From Niastella sp966212235 (GTDB lineage: Bacteria > Bacteroidota > Bacteroidia > Chitinophagales > Chitinophagaceae): DNA of 64,000 bases. How positions within the stretch are numbered: the stretch's first letter is position 1; every line of letters starts with the position of its first letter. Positions 16,165 to 25,306 of this stretch are shown one piece after another. The notes beneath the pieces were generated by a model. It searched no databases. It was not told the DNA's origin and saw only the letters and a list, made by a program, of their open reading frames with translations. The translations under genes were made by a program, and so were the position numbers. The DNA lies in the NCBI GenBank assembly GCA_966212235.1, contig CBIHPP010000003.1, positions 496,001 through 560,000 on the forward strand. The letters run 5' to 3'.

Positions 16165-16629
16165 TCAGGATTTTCCAGCTAAGTAAAAATGCTGCAGGGT
16201 GTACGTGAAAAAATCATTCGGTGTTTCCAGTAACGCATTCACTGCGGATTCCTGGTTGTTCGATGCTTTAACCGTTATTGTATTCTGTTGTTTTCGAAAG
16301 TGCAACGAATAAAAGGAGGCGGGCGAGGTATGGATGGCACTGAATATAACGACTTTGCCTGTTCGATACAGCTCCATCAATCCCTCCGGTGTAATGGCGC
16401 CAATATGCCGCACCGTTGTAATGCCAAAGACCGTAATAAATTCATCGATGGTACTGGGGTTGTATTCCAGTTCAATAAAAAATCGTTTATCTACGGGCGC
16501 ACCCGGCCAGTTACAGCTGACACTAATGGCATCATCTTCGTCCAAAACAATCTCTACATCATGCGGATTCGTATAAAATCCAAGGCGCTTGTCCAGAAAA
16601 TCATATACTGCCCGGTTGATCGCTTTCAT
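16165..16629 (-). CDS. Conserved protein of unknown function paired with AraC, cassette A
   Basis: The ATG at 16629 gives 154 residues, matching the 153-residue paralogue at 36177-36638 from its first residues (AVYDFLDKRLG). A longer start at 16707 has no counterpart in the paralogue. No signal peptide or membrane segment is present. The middle carries conserved PGAPV, FFIELEY.PSTID and RHIGAITP, and the end is conserved as LAGKS. The protein appears cytoplasmic, mixed alpha/beta. I do not recognise the family. The invariant neighbour is an HTH-only AraC gene, so a sensor or anti-regulator role is a guess. Confidence 0.65.
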   Translation of the reverse strand: MKAINRAVYDFLDKRLGFYTNPHDVEIVLDEDDAISVSCNWPGAPVDKRFFIELEYNPSTIDEFITVFGITTVRHIGAITPEGLMELYRTGKVVIFSAIHTSPASFYSLHFRKQQNTITVKASNNQESAVNALLETPNDFFTYTLQHFYLAGKS

Positions 16630-16937
16630 GATGCAGGTTTTAAAATGATGTAGTTTGATGCAAAGACCTGGATGCAAGTTACAATGGGTGGTTTTCATGT
16701 TTAGCACACGTTGTGTTCCTTTATGTCCGTTTTGTATTCCAAAATGGGTATAAAGTTGTCCATTCGGTGCCGAAAGGGGTTATAAACGTATCTTTATACC
16801 CACTTAGGAATAACCGGTTATATTGGTTACTATTGTATATTATTATATATGTGCACCGCTGAACTTTTTCCCACCTGATCCTATATTGCCAGGCCATAGT
16901 TATTGTACCCTAACTTCCTAAATTTTATCGGCGGTTC
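16630..16937. promoter_or_regulatory. Divergent region between the AraC cassette and the sigma factor gene
   Basis: No gene is present. GGGTATAAAG (16746-16755) and CTTTATACCC (16792-16801) form a perfect 10-bp inverted repeat 36 bases apart. Several GATGCA hexamers (16630, 16657, 16671) precede the minus-strand gene. The long AT stretch at 16820-16855 may hold the sigma gene promoter. Confidence 0.4.
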
Positions 16938-17546
16938 ATGAATACACAGCTCGATAGTGAAACTTTACTGGCTTTTACGCAGGGAGACAAAAGCGCCTTT
17001 AGTACCGTTTATAACAGGTATTACGACGAAATACTGTACTTCACACATAAGCTCACATCAAGCAAAGAAGAAGCGGAGGATATTACCATTGAGATCTTCC
17101 TGAAGCTTTTTAGAATACACGATCGATTTACGAATGAACCCAACATAAAAGCCTTCCTGTATATTACCGCCCGCAATAGTTGTCTCAATTACCTTCGCAT
17201 GGTGCGACAACGAAAAACGGACCGCAAAGATTTTTCCGATAGCGAGAGTGGCGCCAATGAAATAGAAGACCTGGAAAGCCAGCATGCCATTATTGAAAGT
17301 TTGCTGATCAAAGAAATTTATGGTGCTGTGGAAGACCTGCCCGAGCGATGCCGCAAGGTATTTAAAATGATCTATATCGAGGGACTCGAAGCAAACGTTA
17401 TTGCACACCAGCTATCGATCACGACCGCCACCGTGCGCTCCCAAAAACGACATGCGCTTGATTTACTTCGTATACACTTTTCCGACAACCAGGTAGCCCT
17501 TGGTCTAATCCTTACATGGGGCCTGATAGAAACAGTCCATTCCTGA
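16938..17546 (+). CDS. ECF RNA polymerase sigma factor
   Basis: The 202-residue protein has sigma-70 region 2 (about 22-88, with YNRYYDEILYFTHKLTSSKEEAED) and region 4 (about 125-178, with LPERCRKVFKMIYIEGL and a final HTH). No region 3 is present, as in ECF factors. It is followed 192 bases later by FecR and then SusC/SusD, the standard arrangement in which an outer-membrane receptor signals through FecR to release the sigma factor. It probably activates the SusC/SusD operon at 19144 and perhaps the copy B genes behind it. Confidence 0.93.
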   Translation: MNTQLDSETLLAFTQGDKSAFSTVYNRYYDEILYFTHKLTSSKEEAEDITIEIFLKLFRIHDRFTNEPNIKAFLYITARNSCLNYLRMVRQRKTDRKDFSDSESGANEIEDLESQHAIIESLLIKEIYGAVEDLPERCRKVFKMIYIEGLEANVIAHQLSITTATVRSQKRHALDLLRIHFSDNQVALGLILTWGLIETVHS

Positions 17547-17651
17547 GCTCATCCCAATCTTTCGCCTGAACCTGAATATTTATTTTCAATACGCTTGCAC
17601 GTTCCGCAGCCCCTGGGTGTTTTTATTAGTATGAAGTAATTGTTAAGCTTT

Positions 17652-17721
17652 CGATGGCCGACCTGTAAGGTGCATCATCGAATGTAGCATTAGCGGCAAG
17701 TGCAATTGCACCTGACAGGTC
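17652..17721. repeat. REP-like palindrome, second copy
   Basis: TCGATGGCCGACCTGTAAGG at the left and CACCTGACAGGTC at the right form the inverted repeat. The left arm matches the inverted right half of the 15461-15548 element. It lies between the sigma and FecR genes, ending 18 bases before the FecR start. Confidence 0.6.
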
Positions 17722-17738
17722 TTGCAAACTGTATTATT

Positions 17739-18968
17739 ATGGCGAATTTTCAATTTTTAATAAATATAGAAGAGCTGATTGCAAAATACCTGCGCGGTGA
17801 ATTAACCGAACAGGAGCATGCAGCGCTGCAGGAATGGATCGATGACTCGCCAGCCAATAAGGCGACATTTGACGAACTAACCAATCCCGATCGGTTGGGC
17901 GAGAAATTACGTGTATGGAAGGTAGGTAGCACCGGGAAAGAGCGGGGCTGGCGCAGGATAGAACAACGCCTGGAAGGCCAGCCGGTGCAGTTGTGGTTTC
18001 GCTTACAGTGGACAAAAATCGCCGCCACGCTGTTATTACTGATCCTGGGGATGGGGGTATGGTTTATGTTGCGGGAGGGGAAGCACAATAATGAGCCATT
18101 AGTGGCGCAGAAAACAATGGCGCCTGCCAATGATGTAACACCAGGTGGCTTTAAAGCAAAGCTCACCTTGAGCGATGGTTCTACGATTGTGCTGGATAGC
18201 GCCATCAACGGCAAACTCACGAAACAGGGAAATACATCAATACAGAATAAAGACGGGCAGTTAAAATATACACCTTCCAATGAGGGAAAAGCCGAAGAGT
18301 TGTATAATACGCTTACCACCTCAAATGGCCAGACTTATAAAGCTACGCTCAGCGATGGAAGCACAGTTTGGTTAAATGCAGCATCCTCTATTCGTTATCC
18401 TGTTTCCTTTACAGGCAACGAACGCAGGGTAGAAATTACTGGTGAAGTATACTTTGAGGTGGCACACTTAACCCCGCGAACTGGCACGGGATCACGTAAG
18501 GTCCCTTTTATTGTGAGTTTTGGCTCCCCTTTAGGGGCTGGGGGTGAGGTAAAGGTATTGGGAACCGTATTCAATGTCAATGCATACGATGAAGAAAAAA
18601 AGATTACGACTACGCTTCTGGAAGGTAGGGTGCAGTTGAGCAAGGGCGCGTTTACAAAAGAACTGGCGCCGGATCAACAGGCGGAATTACTGCCCTCTGG
18701 GGCAATACGGGTAAAGAAGGATGCGGACATTGAAAAAGCCGTGGGATGGAAGAATGGATTATTTGTTTTTAAAGGAGATGATGTGAAATTCCTGATGAAC
18801 CAGTTAGCCCGGTGGTATAATGTCAATGTCGTGTACAAGGGAGTGATAAAGGATAAGTTTACCGGGATCATCAACCGGAATCTGCCGGTATCGGTGGTGC
18901 TGGATATGCTTCAAAGAAGCACTGCTCATTTTCAAATTGAAGGAAGAACCATCACGGTAACACCGTAA
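17739..18968 (+). CDS. FecR-family anti-sigma factor
   Basis: The ATG at 17739 gives 409 residues. There is a cytoplasmic anti-sigma N-terminus (about 1-85, with YLRGELTEQEHAALQEW), one membrane helix (about 90-110, IAATLLLLILGMGVWFML) and a periplasmic FecR domain (about 170-310, with TLSDGSTVWLNAASSIRYP). The C-terminus is a STN-like/DUF4974 domain (about 330-409, ending with DMLQRSTAHFQIEG). A start further left would begin inside the palindromic repeat. It transmits the signal from the SusC receptor's STN domain to the upstream sigma factor. Confidence 0.93.
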   Translation: MANFQFLINIEELIAKYLRGELTEQEHAALQEWIDDSPANKATFDELTNPDRLGEKLRVWKVGSTGKERGWRRIEQRLEGQPVQLWFRLQWTKIAATLLLLILGMGVWFMLREGKHNNEPLVAQKTMAPANDVTPGGFKAKLTLSDGSTIVLDSAINGKLTKQGNTSIQNKDGQLKYTPSNEGKAEELYNTLTTSNGQTYKATLSDGSTVWLNAASSIRYPVSFTGNERRVEITGEVYFEVAHLTPRTGTGSRKVPFIVSFGSPLGAGGEVKVLGTVFNVNAYDEEKKITTTLLEGRVQLSKGAFTKELAPDQQAELLPSGAIRVKKDADIEKAVGWKNGLFVFKGDDVKFLMNQLARWYNVNVVYKGVIKDKFTGIINRNLPVSVVLDMLQRSTAHFQIEGRTITVTP

Positions 18969-19060
18969 GAAAAAATACGGAGGGCTTCGGCCGTACGAAT
19001 CGAATACTGTTAACCATTGAACCACCGCATGTTAACCTGTTGTCACTGATAGGCATAAAA

Positions 19061-19087
19061 AAGCCGGCGTCTGATACACACCGGCTT
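19061..19087. terminator. GC-rich stem-loop between FecR and SusC
   Basis: AAGCCGG (19061-19067) pairs with CCGGCTT (19081-19087), with further GT/AC pairing inside. A run of A precedes it, so the U tract is on the minus strand. On the plus strand it could be an attenuator or processing site separating regulators from the transporter genes. Confidence 0.45.
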
Positions 19088-19143
19088 ATAAAAGGGTTAA
19101 CAAAAGCATTTAACACTCATTATTAAACCTTCAATACAAAGGT

Positions 19144-22100
19144 ATGCCATTTAAAGCTTGCACAGCTTTGCTGTGCAGTCATGTAGTTAAACAAAACCTG
19201 GTAAATGAAAATTTCCGGTTCTCCCTTCGTATTATGAAGATCACTGCTTTCATATTACTCATATTCAGCCTGCACGTAAGTGGCAAAAACATTGCGCAGG
19301 AAAAGATTACGATCAAAGAAAAGAGTGCCAGCCTCTCTAAGATCTTAATAGAAGTTCAAAAGCAAACCGGTTACAGTTTTTTCCTTTCCGAAGAAACGAT
19401 CAAAGATTCGAAACCCATAGATATTGATGTCAAAAATGCCACACTCAAACAGGTGCTGGATATCTGTTTTAAAAATCAACCGTTTGATTACTACATCAAC
19501 CAAAATGCCATCACGATCATTGCTAAAAAAAAAGAAAGACAAATAAATGATGAATCTGTTGCGAAAAAGGACAGTACAATTAATATCACCGGAAGGGTGC
19601 TTGATAAAGATGGTTCTGCCCTTGAAGGGGCAACAGTGCAAGTAAGAGGAATTAATAAATCAACTATTACAAATTTCAAGGGCGAGTTTTTCCTGAAAGA
19701 TATAAGTAACAATGCAGTTTTAATAATTACAAATATTGGTCATGAAACGGAATTCATACCTATCAGTGGCCGTAGCTCAATAAGTGTTTCGCTTAAAGTA
19801 AGAGTTGCCAGTATGGATGAAATTCAGGTTGTTGGATATGGTACGACTACCAGGCGGTTGAATACCGGAAACATTGCCTCCGTAAAATCCACCGACATTG
19901 AAAAACAACCTGTTAATAACCCTTTGCTGGCACTTGCTGGCAGAGTTCCTGGATTGGAAATAACTCAGGCTACGGGGTTTGCCGGGAGTGGTGTGAAGGT
20001 GCGCATACAAGGCGTGAATAGTATAGGGAATGGAAATGATCCCCTTTATGTGGTGGATGGAGTGCCTTATACTTCCCAATTAATGCCATCATCGAATGCT
20101 GCTTTTGGAACTTCAGGAGGCGTATATGAGCGTGGCGGTGGATATGGGAGTCCTTTAAATTTTATCAATCCTGCAGATATTGAATCAATCGAGGTGTTAA
20201 AGGATGCTGATGCTACTTCTATCTATGGATCACAGGCCGCAAATGGGGCCCTTCTTATTACTACCAAAAAAGGGAAAGCTGGTGAGCAAAAAATCCAGTT
20301 TAACCTCCAGCAAGGCTGGGGTAAGGTTACCCGAAAAATGGACTTGCTGGACAGAAGGCAATACCTTGACATGCGTTATGAAGCATTGAAAAACGATGGC
20401 ATCTCTTTATCCTCTCTTGATCAAACAGTCAATTACGACCTGACTGTTTGGGATACGACACGATCAATAGATTGGCAAAAAAAATTAATTGGCAATACAG
20501 CGCATTATACTGACTTGCAGGCGTCAGTATCCGGCGGCACGTCGAACAGCTATTATTTGATTGGTACAGGTTATCATCGGGAAACTGTTGTAATACCAGG
20601 AGACTTCAACGATCAAAAAGCAACTATACACTTCCAGGCAGGCGGCAGCTCGTTGAATCAAAAATTCCACGTACGATTAACCGGTAATTATATGGTAGAT
20701 GTGAATAAACTGCCAAGTACTGCAGCCTACGATCTAACCGAATCTGCCATATCTCTGGCACCGGTAGCTCCATCACCTTATAATGCTGATGGTACGATCA
20801 ACTGGGCACCTAACCAGGCGGGCAAGCCAACATTTGATAACCCGTTGGCGCGGCTTCTTAATAAATACACAGGAAGCACCAATAATTTAATTGCGAACCT
20901 TTTGTTGAATTACCAGCTTACAAGAGGATTCAATATAAAAAGCAGCTTTGGCTATACAACCCTTCGTACTGATGAAATTGTTACATCGCCACTGGCAGCC
21001 AAATGGCCCGAAAGCAGAGCTACTTCTTCGAATCAAGCAATATATGGTGACAATAAACTCAGTACATGGGTCATAGAGCCACAGCTTTCCTATGAAAGAG
21101 CAATTGCAAAAGGGAAACTGGAAGCCTTGCTAGGCGCTACTATTCAACAAAGGGCCAGCAGTGCACAAAGGCTCGTGGGTACCGGGTATATCAGCGACGA
21201 ATTCTTAGACGACATTCGTGCAGCCAGCTCCGTAACATCAGATCTTAATTTTAAATTTCTCTATAAATACACAGCAGTTTTTGGAAGGATCAACTATAAC
21301 TGGCAGAATAAATATATTGTAAATCTCACAGCAAGGAGAGATGGCAGCTCAAGATTTGGGGAAAAAAATCAGTTTCACAATTTTGGAGCTGTAGGTAGCG
21401 CCTGGATATTTTCCGAGGAGAAATTTAAAAAACGCTTTTTGCCTTTCTTAAGTTTTGGAAAGCTCAAGGCAAGCTATGGCATCACAGGGAATGACCAGAT
21501 AGGAGACTACAAGTTTTTAAGCACCTATTCTGCTATCACCGTTGCAAATCCTTACCAGGGGATTACTACACTTCAACCAAATGGTTTATCAAATCCTTAT
21601 CTCGCTTGGGAAGAAACGAAAAAAATGAACCTGGGATTAGATCTTGGGTTTTTTAAGGATAGGGTATTGATCAATGCGAATTATTTCCGCAATCGCTCAT
21701 CGAACCAGCTATTAGGGTATTCATTGGCTTCGACGACGGGCTTTGGCAGTATCACCCGGAATTTCCCTGCAATGGTGCAAAATACAGGGATCGAATTGTC
21801 CTTCAATACGACCAATATTGAAGGCAAGAAACTTAAGTGGTCAACGAATGCAAACATCACATTGCCGAATAACAAACTTATTTCTTTCCCTAACCTGGAG
21901 TCGTCAAGTTATGCAAGCAGACTTGTAATAGGAAAGCCTATTACAATTGAAAAGAAGTTTCATTTTGTAGGAGTTGATCCAACAACCGGGATATATTATT
22001 TTGATTCAAAGACAAATCCATTTAGTCCAAAGAGTCCTAATGATGCAACGGTGATCATTAACACATCATCTGAGTTTTATGGAGGTCTTCAAAATAATAT

Positions 22101-22545
22101 CAGCTATAATGGCTTTGAGCTTGATTTCCTATTCCAGTTTGTAAAGCAAAAGGGACGTAATTATTCCTTTGGCTTTTATCCGGGAACACAAACGAGAAAT
22201 CAACCTGCCTATGTTTTGGACAGATGGCAACAACCAGGCGATAATGCATCTTATCAAAAATTCAATTCCGATAATGGTCTTTCAGGTGCGTTTTTGAATG
22301 CAAACGAGTACAGCGATGCTGCTGTTGCTGATGCATCTTATATAAGGTTGAAGAATGTTTCCCTTTCTTACCGATTTCTGGAAAAATATTTAACCAAAAT
22401 ACATGTGCGTGGAATAAGGATTTATGCTCAGGGGCAAAACTTATGGACCATCACGAAATACAAAGGATTGGATCCCGAAACATTGAGCACATTCACCTTA
22501 CCTCCATTGAGGGTTTTAACAGTGGGAGCGCAGATCACCTTGTAA
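19144..22545 (+). CDS. SusC/RagA-family TonB-dependent receptor with STN domain
   Basis: The 1133-residue protein has a long N-terminus with the hydrophobic signal at about 33-50. A STN domain follows (about 58-125), then a carboxypeptidase-regulatory-like domain (about 148-230), a TonB plug (about 245-360, with LAGRVPGLEITQ and DPLYVVDGVPY) and a 22-strand barrel to the C-terminus. The STN domain marks it as a transducer for the FecR/sigma pair upstream. An ATG at 19234 is an alternative start that gives a more usual signal peptide. SusD follows after 19 bases. It imports oligomers across the outer membrane; because peptidase and thioredoxin genes follow, the cargo may be peptide-like and not only glycan. 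Confidence 0.94.
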   Translation: MPFKACTALLCSHVVKQNLVNENFRFSLRIMKITAFILLIFSLHVSGKNIAQEKITIKEKSASLSKILIEVQKQTGYSFFLSEETIKDSKPIDIDVKNATLKQVLDICFKNQPFDYYINQNAITIIAKKKERQINDESVAKKDSTINITGRVLDKDGSALEGATVQVRGINKSTITNFKGEFFLKDISNNAVLIITNIGHETEFIPISGRSSISVSLKVRVASMDEIQVVGYGTTTRRLNTGNIASVKSTDIEKQPVNNPLLALAGRVPGLEITQATGFAGSGVKVRIQGVNSIGNGNDPLYVVDGVPYTSQLMPSSNAAFGTSGGVYERGGGYGSPLNFINPADIESIEVLKDADATSIYGSQAANGALLITTKKGKAGEQKIQFNLQQGWGKVTRKMDLLDRRQYLDMRYEALKNDGISLSSLDQTVNYDLTVWDTTRSIDWQKKLIGNTAHYTDLQASVSGGTSNSYYLIGTGYHRETVVIPGDFNDQKATIHFQAGGSSLNQKFHVRLTGNYMVDVNKLPSTAAYDLTESAISLAPVAPSPYNADGTINWAPNQAGKPTFDNPLARLLNKYTGSTNNLIANLLLNYQLTRGFNIKSSFGYTTLRTDEIVTSPLAAKWPESRATSSNQAIYGDNKLSTWVIEPQLSYERAIAKGKLEALLGATIQQRASSAQRLVGTGYISDEFLDDIRAASSVTSDLNFKFLYKYTAVFGRINYNWQNKYIVNLTARRDGSSRFGEKNQFHNFGAVGSAWIFSEEKFKKRFLPFLSFGKLKASYGITGNDQIGDYKFLSTYSAITVANPYQGITTLQPNGLSNPYLAWEETKKMNLGLDLGFFKDRVLINANYFRNRSSNQLLGYSLASTTGFGSITRNFPAMVQNTGIELSFNTTNIEGKKLKWSTNANITLPNNKLISFPNLESSSYASRLVIGKPITIEKKFHFVGVDPTTGIYYFDSKTNPFSPKSPNDATVIINTSSEFYGGLQNNISYNGFELDFLFQFVKQKGRNYSFGFYPGTQTRNQPAYVLDRWQQPGDNASYQKFNSDNGLSGAFLNANEYSDAAVADASYIRLKNVSLSYRFLEKYLTKIHVRGIRIYAQGQNLWTITKYKGLDPETLSTFTLPPLRVLTVGAQITL

Positions 22546-22564
22546 TGCAAAATGTAAATGAAAA

Positions 22565-24001
22565 ATGCAAAATAAAGCAACATATATTTTAAGATCGATC
22601 TTCTGCACAGTGTTAACCGCGTTAATGTTTTTCAGTTGTAAAAAGCTGGTAGAAGTAAAACCACCCAGCACCAGCATTAATTCGGGAAATGTATTTGGAG
22701 GCGATGCGACAGCCATTGCTGCTATAACGAATATGTATACATCCATTAGCAGGGTACAATTGCCTGGCGGTGGTATTGCTTCCTTAAGCTTATTCCCTTC
22801 ACTTTCTTCGGACGAGCTTTCCTTATATAACGGCGCTACAAATAATGCGGTAAACTATTATTACAAAAACGAGCTTTCCGATATCAATATCAGCAATCCT
22901 GATTTTTGGACCAGCTTTTACCATACAATTTACATAGCCAATACCGCTATCGAGGAACTGGGCAAATCAACCACATTAACTCTTGGAATTAAAACGCAAT
23001 TGGAAGGTGAGGCAAAGTTCATGCGGGCATTCTGTTATTTCTACCTGGTGAATTTATACGGCGATGTTCCTTTGGCGCTTTCTACCGATTATGCTGTGAA
23101 CAGTGCACTAACCCGTAAGCCCAAAGCAGATGTTTATAACCGAATCATTTCTGATTTAAAGGATGCGCAAAATTTATTAAGTGCCCAGTATTTGAATGCG
23201 AATCTTTTAAATTCAACAACGGACAGGGTTCGACCCACAAGATGGGCAGCAACAGCATTGCTCGCAAGAGCTTATTTGTACAATAGTCAATATATAAATG
23301 CAGAAAACGAAGCGACAATTTTAATAAATAACGCTTCGCTTTTCAATTTACCTTCTTTAAACTATGTATTTCTTAAGAACAGCAGTGAAGCCATCTGGCA
23401 ACTACAGCCGGTAAATGCAGGATGGAATACAGAGGATGCAAAAATATTTATACTGCCAGCCAACGGGCCCGATGCTGGATTTTATTATTTCTATTTAAGT
23501 CCTCAAATGGTAAACAGTTTTGAAAACAATGATCAAAGAAAAACGTCCTGGACGAGGGCAGTTTCCGTTGGTGCAAATACTTACTACTATCCATACAAAT
23601 ATCAAAGTGCTACATATAACAACCCCGTTACAGAATATAAAATGGTGTTCAGATTGGCAGAACAATATTTGATAAGAGCAGAAGCAAAAGCGCAGCTAAA
23701 TAAAATAGCAGAAGCAAAGGATGATCTAAATCTTATTCGCACAAGAGCGGGATTAGGCGGTACTACAGCAAGCGATAAACCCTCTTTGCTTGCTGCCATT
23801 CTTCGTGAAAGACATGTAGAATTATTTACGGAATGGAGCCATAGATGGTTTGATTTAAAAAGAACAAACAATGTGGATGCAGTAATGAGTGTCGTAACGC
23901 CTCAAAAAGGCGGAAGCTGGAATACAAATTGGCAATGGTATCCCATTACAAGGAATGAGCTTTTAGCAAATCCCAACCTTGAACAAAACGCAGGATATTA
24001 G
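22565..24001 (+). CDS. SusD/RagB-family outer-membrane lipoprotein
   Basis: The 478-residue protein has a lipoprotein signal (lipobox FFSC at about 24-27) and the TPR-rich SusD fold. Hallmarks include AIAAITNMYTSI, the FMRAFCYFYLVNLYGDVPL segment, and the C-terminal RHVELFTEWSHRWFDLKRTN. It caps the SusC barrel and binds ligand at the cell surface. It is cotranscribed with the receptor 19 bases upstream. Confidence 0.95.
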   Translation: MQNKATYILRSIFCTVLTALMFFSCKKLVEVKPPSTSINSGNVFGGDATAIAAITNMYTSISRVQLPGGGIASLSLFPSLSSDELSLYNGATNNAVNYYYKNELSDINISNPDFWTSFYHTIYIANTAIEELGKSTTLTLGIKTQLEGEAKFMRAFCYFYLVNLYGDVPLALSTDYAVNSALTRKPKADVYNRIISDLKDAQNLLSAQYLNANLLNSTTDRVRPTRWAATALLARAYLYNSQYINAENEATILINNASLFNLPSLNYVFLKNSSEAIWQLQPVNAGWNTEDAKIFILPANGPDAGFYYFYLSPQMVNSFENNDQRKTSWTRAVSVGANTYYYPYKYQSATYNNPVTEYKMVFRLAEQYLIRAEAKAQLNKIAEAKDDLNLIRTRAGLGGTTASDKPSLLAAILRERHVELFTEWSHRWFDLKRTNNVDAVMSVVTPQKGGSWNTNWQWYPITRNELLANPNLEQNAGY

Positions 24002-24101
24002 AGGCGAGGTTTTAGTATCTGGGAACTAATGTTAACCAAAAAATGAGCCAACTGTTTGTAATAAGCGTTGGTACAAGAAGAACTAACTGCTAATTGTAAT
24101 A

Positions 24102-24155
24102 ATCATGTCTGCAGCATGATGTGCAATAAATCAGATTCATTGCCGTGGCAATGAA
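24102..24155. promoter_or_regulatory. Two consecutive stem-loops before the FISUMP gene
   Basis: ATCATG/CATGAT (24102-24120, 7-base loop) is followed by TTCATTGCC/GGCAATGAA (24136-24155, loop GT). They sit between the SusD stop and the next gene, where a processing or termination signal would be expected. The missing U tract leaves the role open. Confidence 0.4.
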
Positions 24156-24190
24156 CTATCAGAACTATCTATAATCTAAAACTCAAACAG

Positions 24191-25183
24191 ATGAAAAAAA
24201 TACTTGCAATTTTGGTTGTGGCTACCACATTTGTCGCCGCATGCAAAAAGGATAAAACACCGCCCACTGAATCTACAGTAACAACGGCGGCGCTAACAAA
24301 CATTACTACGAACAGTGCGACTGCAGGAGGTACAATCACAAGCAATGGCGGTGCGGCTATTACCGCAAGTGGTATTGTATTAAGCAGAGGGCATTCCACA
24401 CCTACACTGTCGGACACGGTTATGAGCGGAACCACTTCTACAGGCAGTTTTACAACAACCATAAATGGACTCGATTTTAATACTACCTATTACATACGAG
24501 CTTATGCTACTAATAGTGTGGGAACTGGTTATGGTAATGTGGTGACTCTTAACACCACTAATGATACGACTAAAGTGAGGTTTACATATATGGGGCAACA
24601 AGTTGTTTATGGAGTTATTAATAGTCCAACAACCGGGAAAAAATGGATGGATAGAAATTTAGGAGCAACTCAGGCTGCTACTTCTGTTAATGATGTGGCG
24701 GCCTATGGTGATTTGTTTCAATGGGGTCGCCTTGCCGATGGACACCAATCCAGAACCTCAGCAACTACGTCAACAAAATCGTCAAATGATGTGCCAGGTC
24801 ATGGTAATTTTATCGTGACATCTCCAGGAACTAATCCATATGATTGGCGTAATTCTCAAAATCCTAATTTATGGCAAGGAGTTAATGGAATTAATAATCC
24901 ATGTCCCCCAGGTTGGAGAGTACCTACACGAGCTGAATGGGACGCTGAAGGTATAAGTGAAAGAAATTCTGCCTTTAACAAACTAAAGTTACCATCAGAT
25001 GGGGCAAGAGGGACAAATGGAGCTATTTCAGGTATTGGATCTTATGGAACTTACTGGAGTTCAACAATAGATTACGGTAGTGATCCGACCTTAGGTGTAG
25101 TGCTCTTTTTTAACGCCTCATTTTCATTTACTGGAGAGGACGATAGGGGTACGGGAAATCCTGTTCGTTGTATTAAGAACTAG
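24191..25183 (+). CDS. FISUMP-domain surface lipoprotein
   Basis: The 330-residue protein has a lipoprotein signal (VAAC at about 15-18) and a fibronectin-III-like beta domain (about 25-120, NITTNSATAGGTITSNGG). It ends in a FISUMP domain (about 140-330) with the hallmarks KKWMDRNLGA, YGDLFQWGR, NPCPPGWRVPTRAEWD, YWSSTID and a final RCIK. FISUMP domains occur in surface lipoproteins of Bacteroidota and Fibrobacter; the molecular role is unknown. The position after SusD suggests an accessory surface-binding lipoprotein of the transporter. Confidence 0.85.
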   Translation: MKKILAILVVATTFVAACKKDKTPPTESTVTTAALTNITTNSATAGGTITSNGGAAITASGIVLSRGHSTPTLSDTVMSGTTSTGSFTTTINGLDFNTTYYIRAYATNSVGTGYGNVVTLNTTNDTTKVRFTYMGQQVVYGVINSPTTGKKWMDRNLGATQAATSVNDVAAYGDLFQWGRLADGHQSRTSATTSTKSSNDVPGHGNFIVTSPGTNPYDWRNSQNPNLWQGVNGINNPCPPGWRVPTRAEWDAEGISERNSAFNKLKLPSDGARGTNGAISGIGSYGTYWSSTIDYGSDPTLGVVLFFNASFSFTGEDDRGTGNPVRCIKN

Positions 25184-25250
25184 GATGTGCCGAGAAGAAA
25201 GTTTGTTTAGCTTGATACCACCTCAAGACATTTTAAATCTTTTACAAAAG

Positions 25251-25287
25251 ATCACCTGTTTTTTTAACATGAACAGGTGATTTTGTC
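25251..25287 (+). terminator. Intrinsic terminator after the FISUMP gene
   Basis: ATCACCTGTT (25251-25260) and AACAGGTGAT (25272-25281) form a 10-bp perfect stem followed by TTTTGTCTT. It separates the transporter operon from the copy B thioredoxin gene and overlaps a GTG that would otherwise extend that gene. Confidence 0.8.
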
Positions 25288-25306
25288 TTATCATAAACAC
25301 ATCTCC

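Noticed and set aside
25277..25306. GTG start for the copy B thioredoxin gene
   Set aside because: The GTG lies inside the terminator stem of the FISUMP gene, and the extension would put a polar stretch before a good signal peptide.
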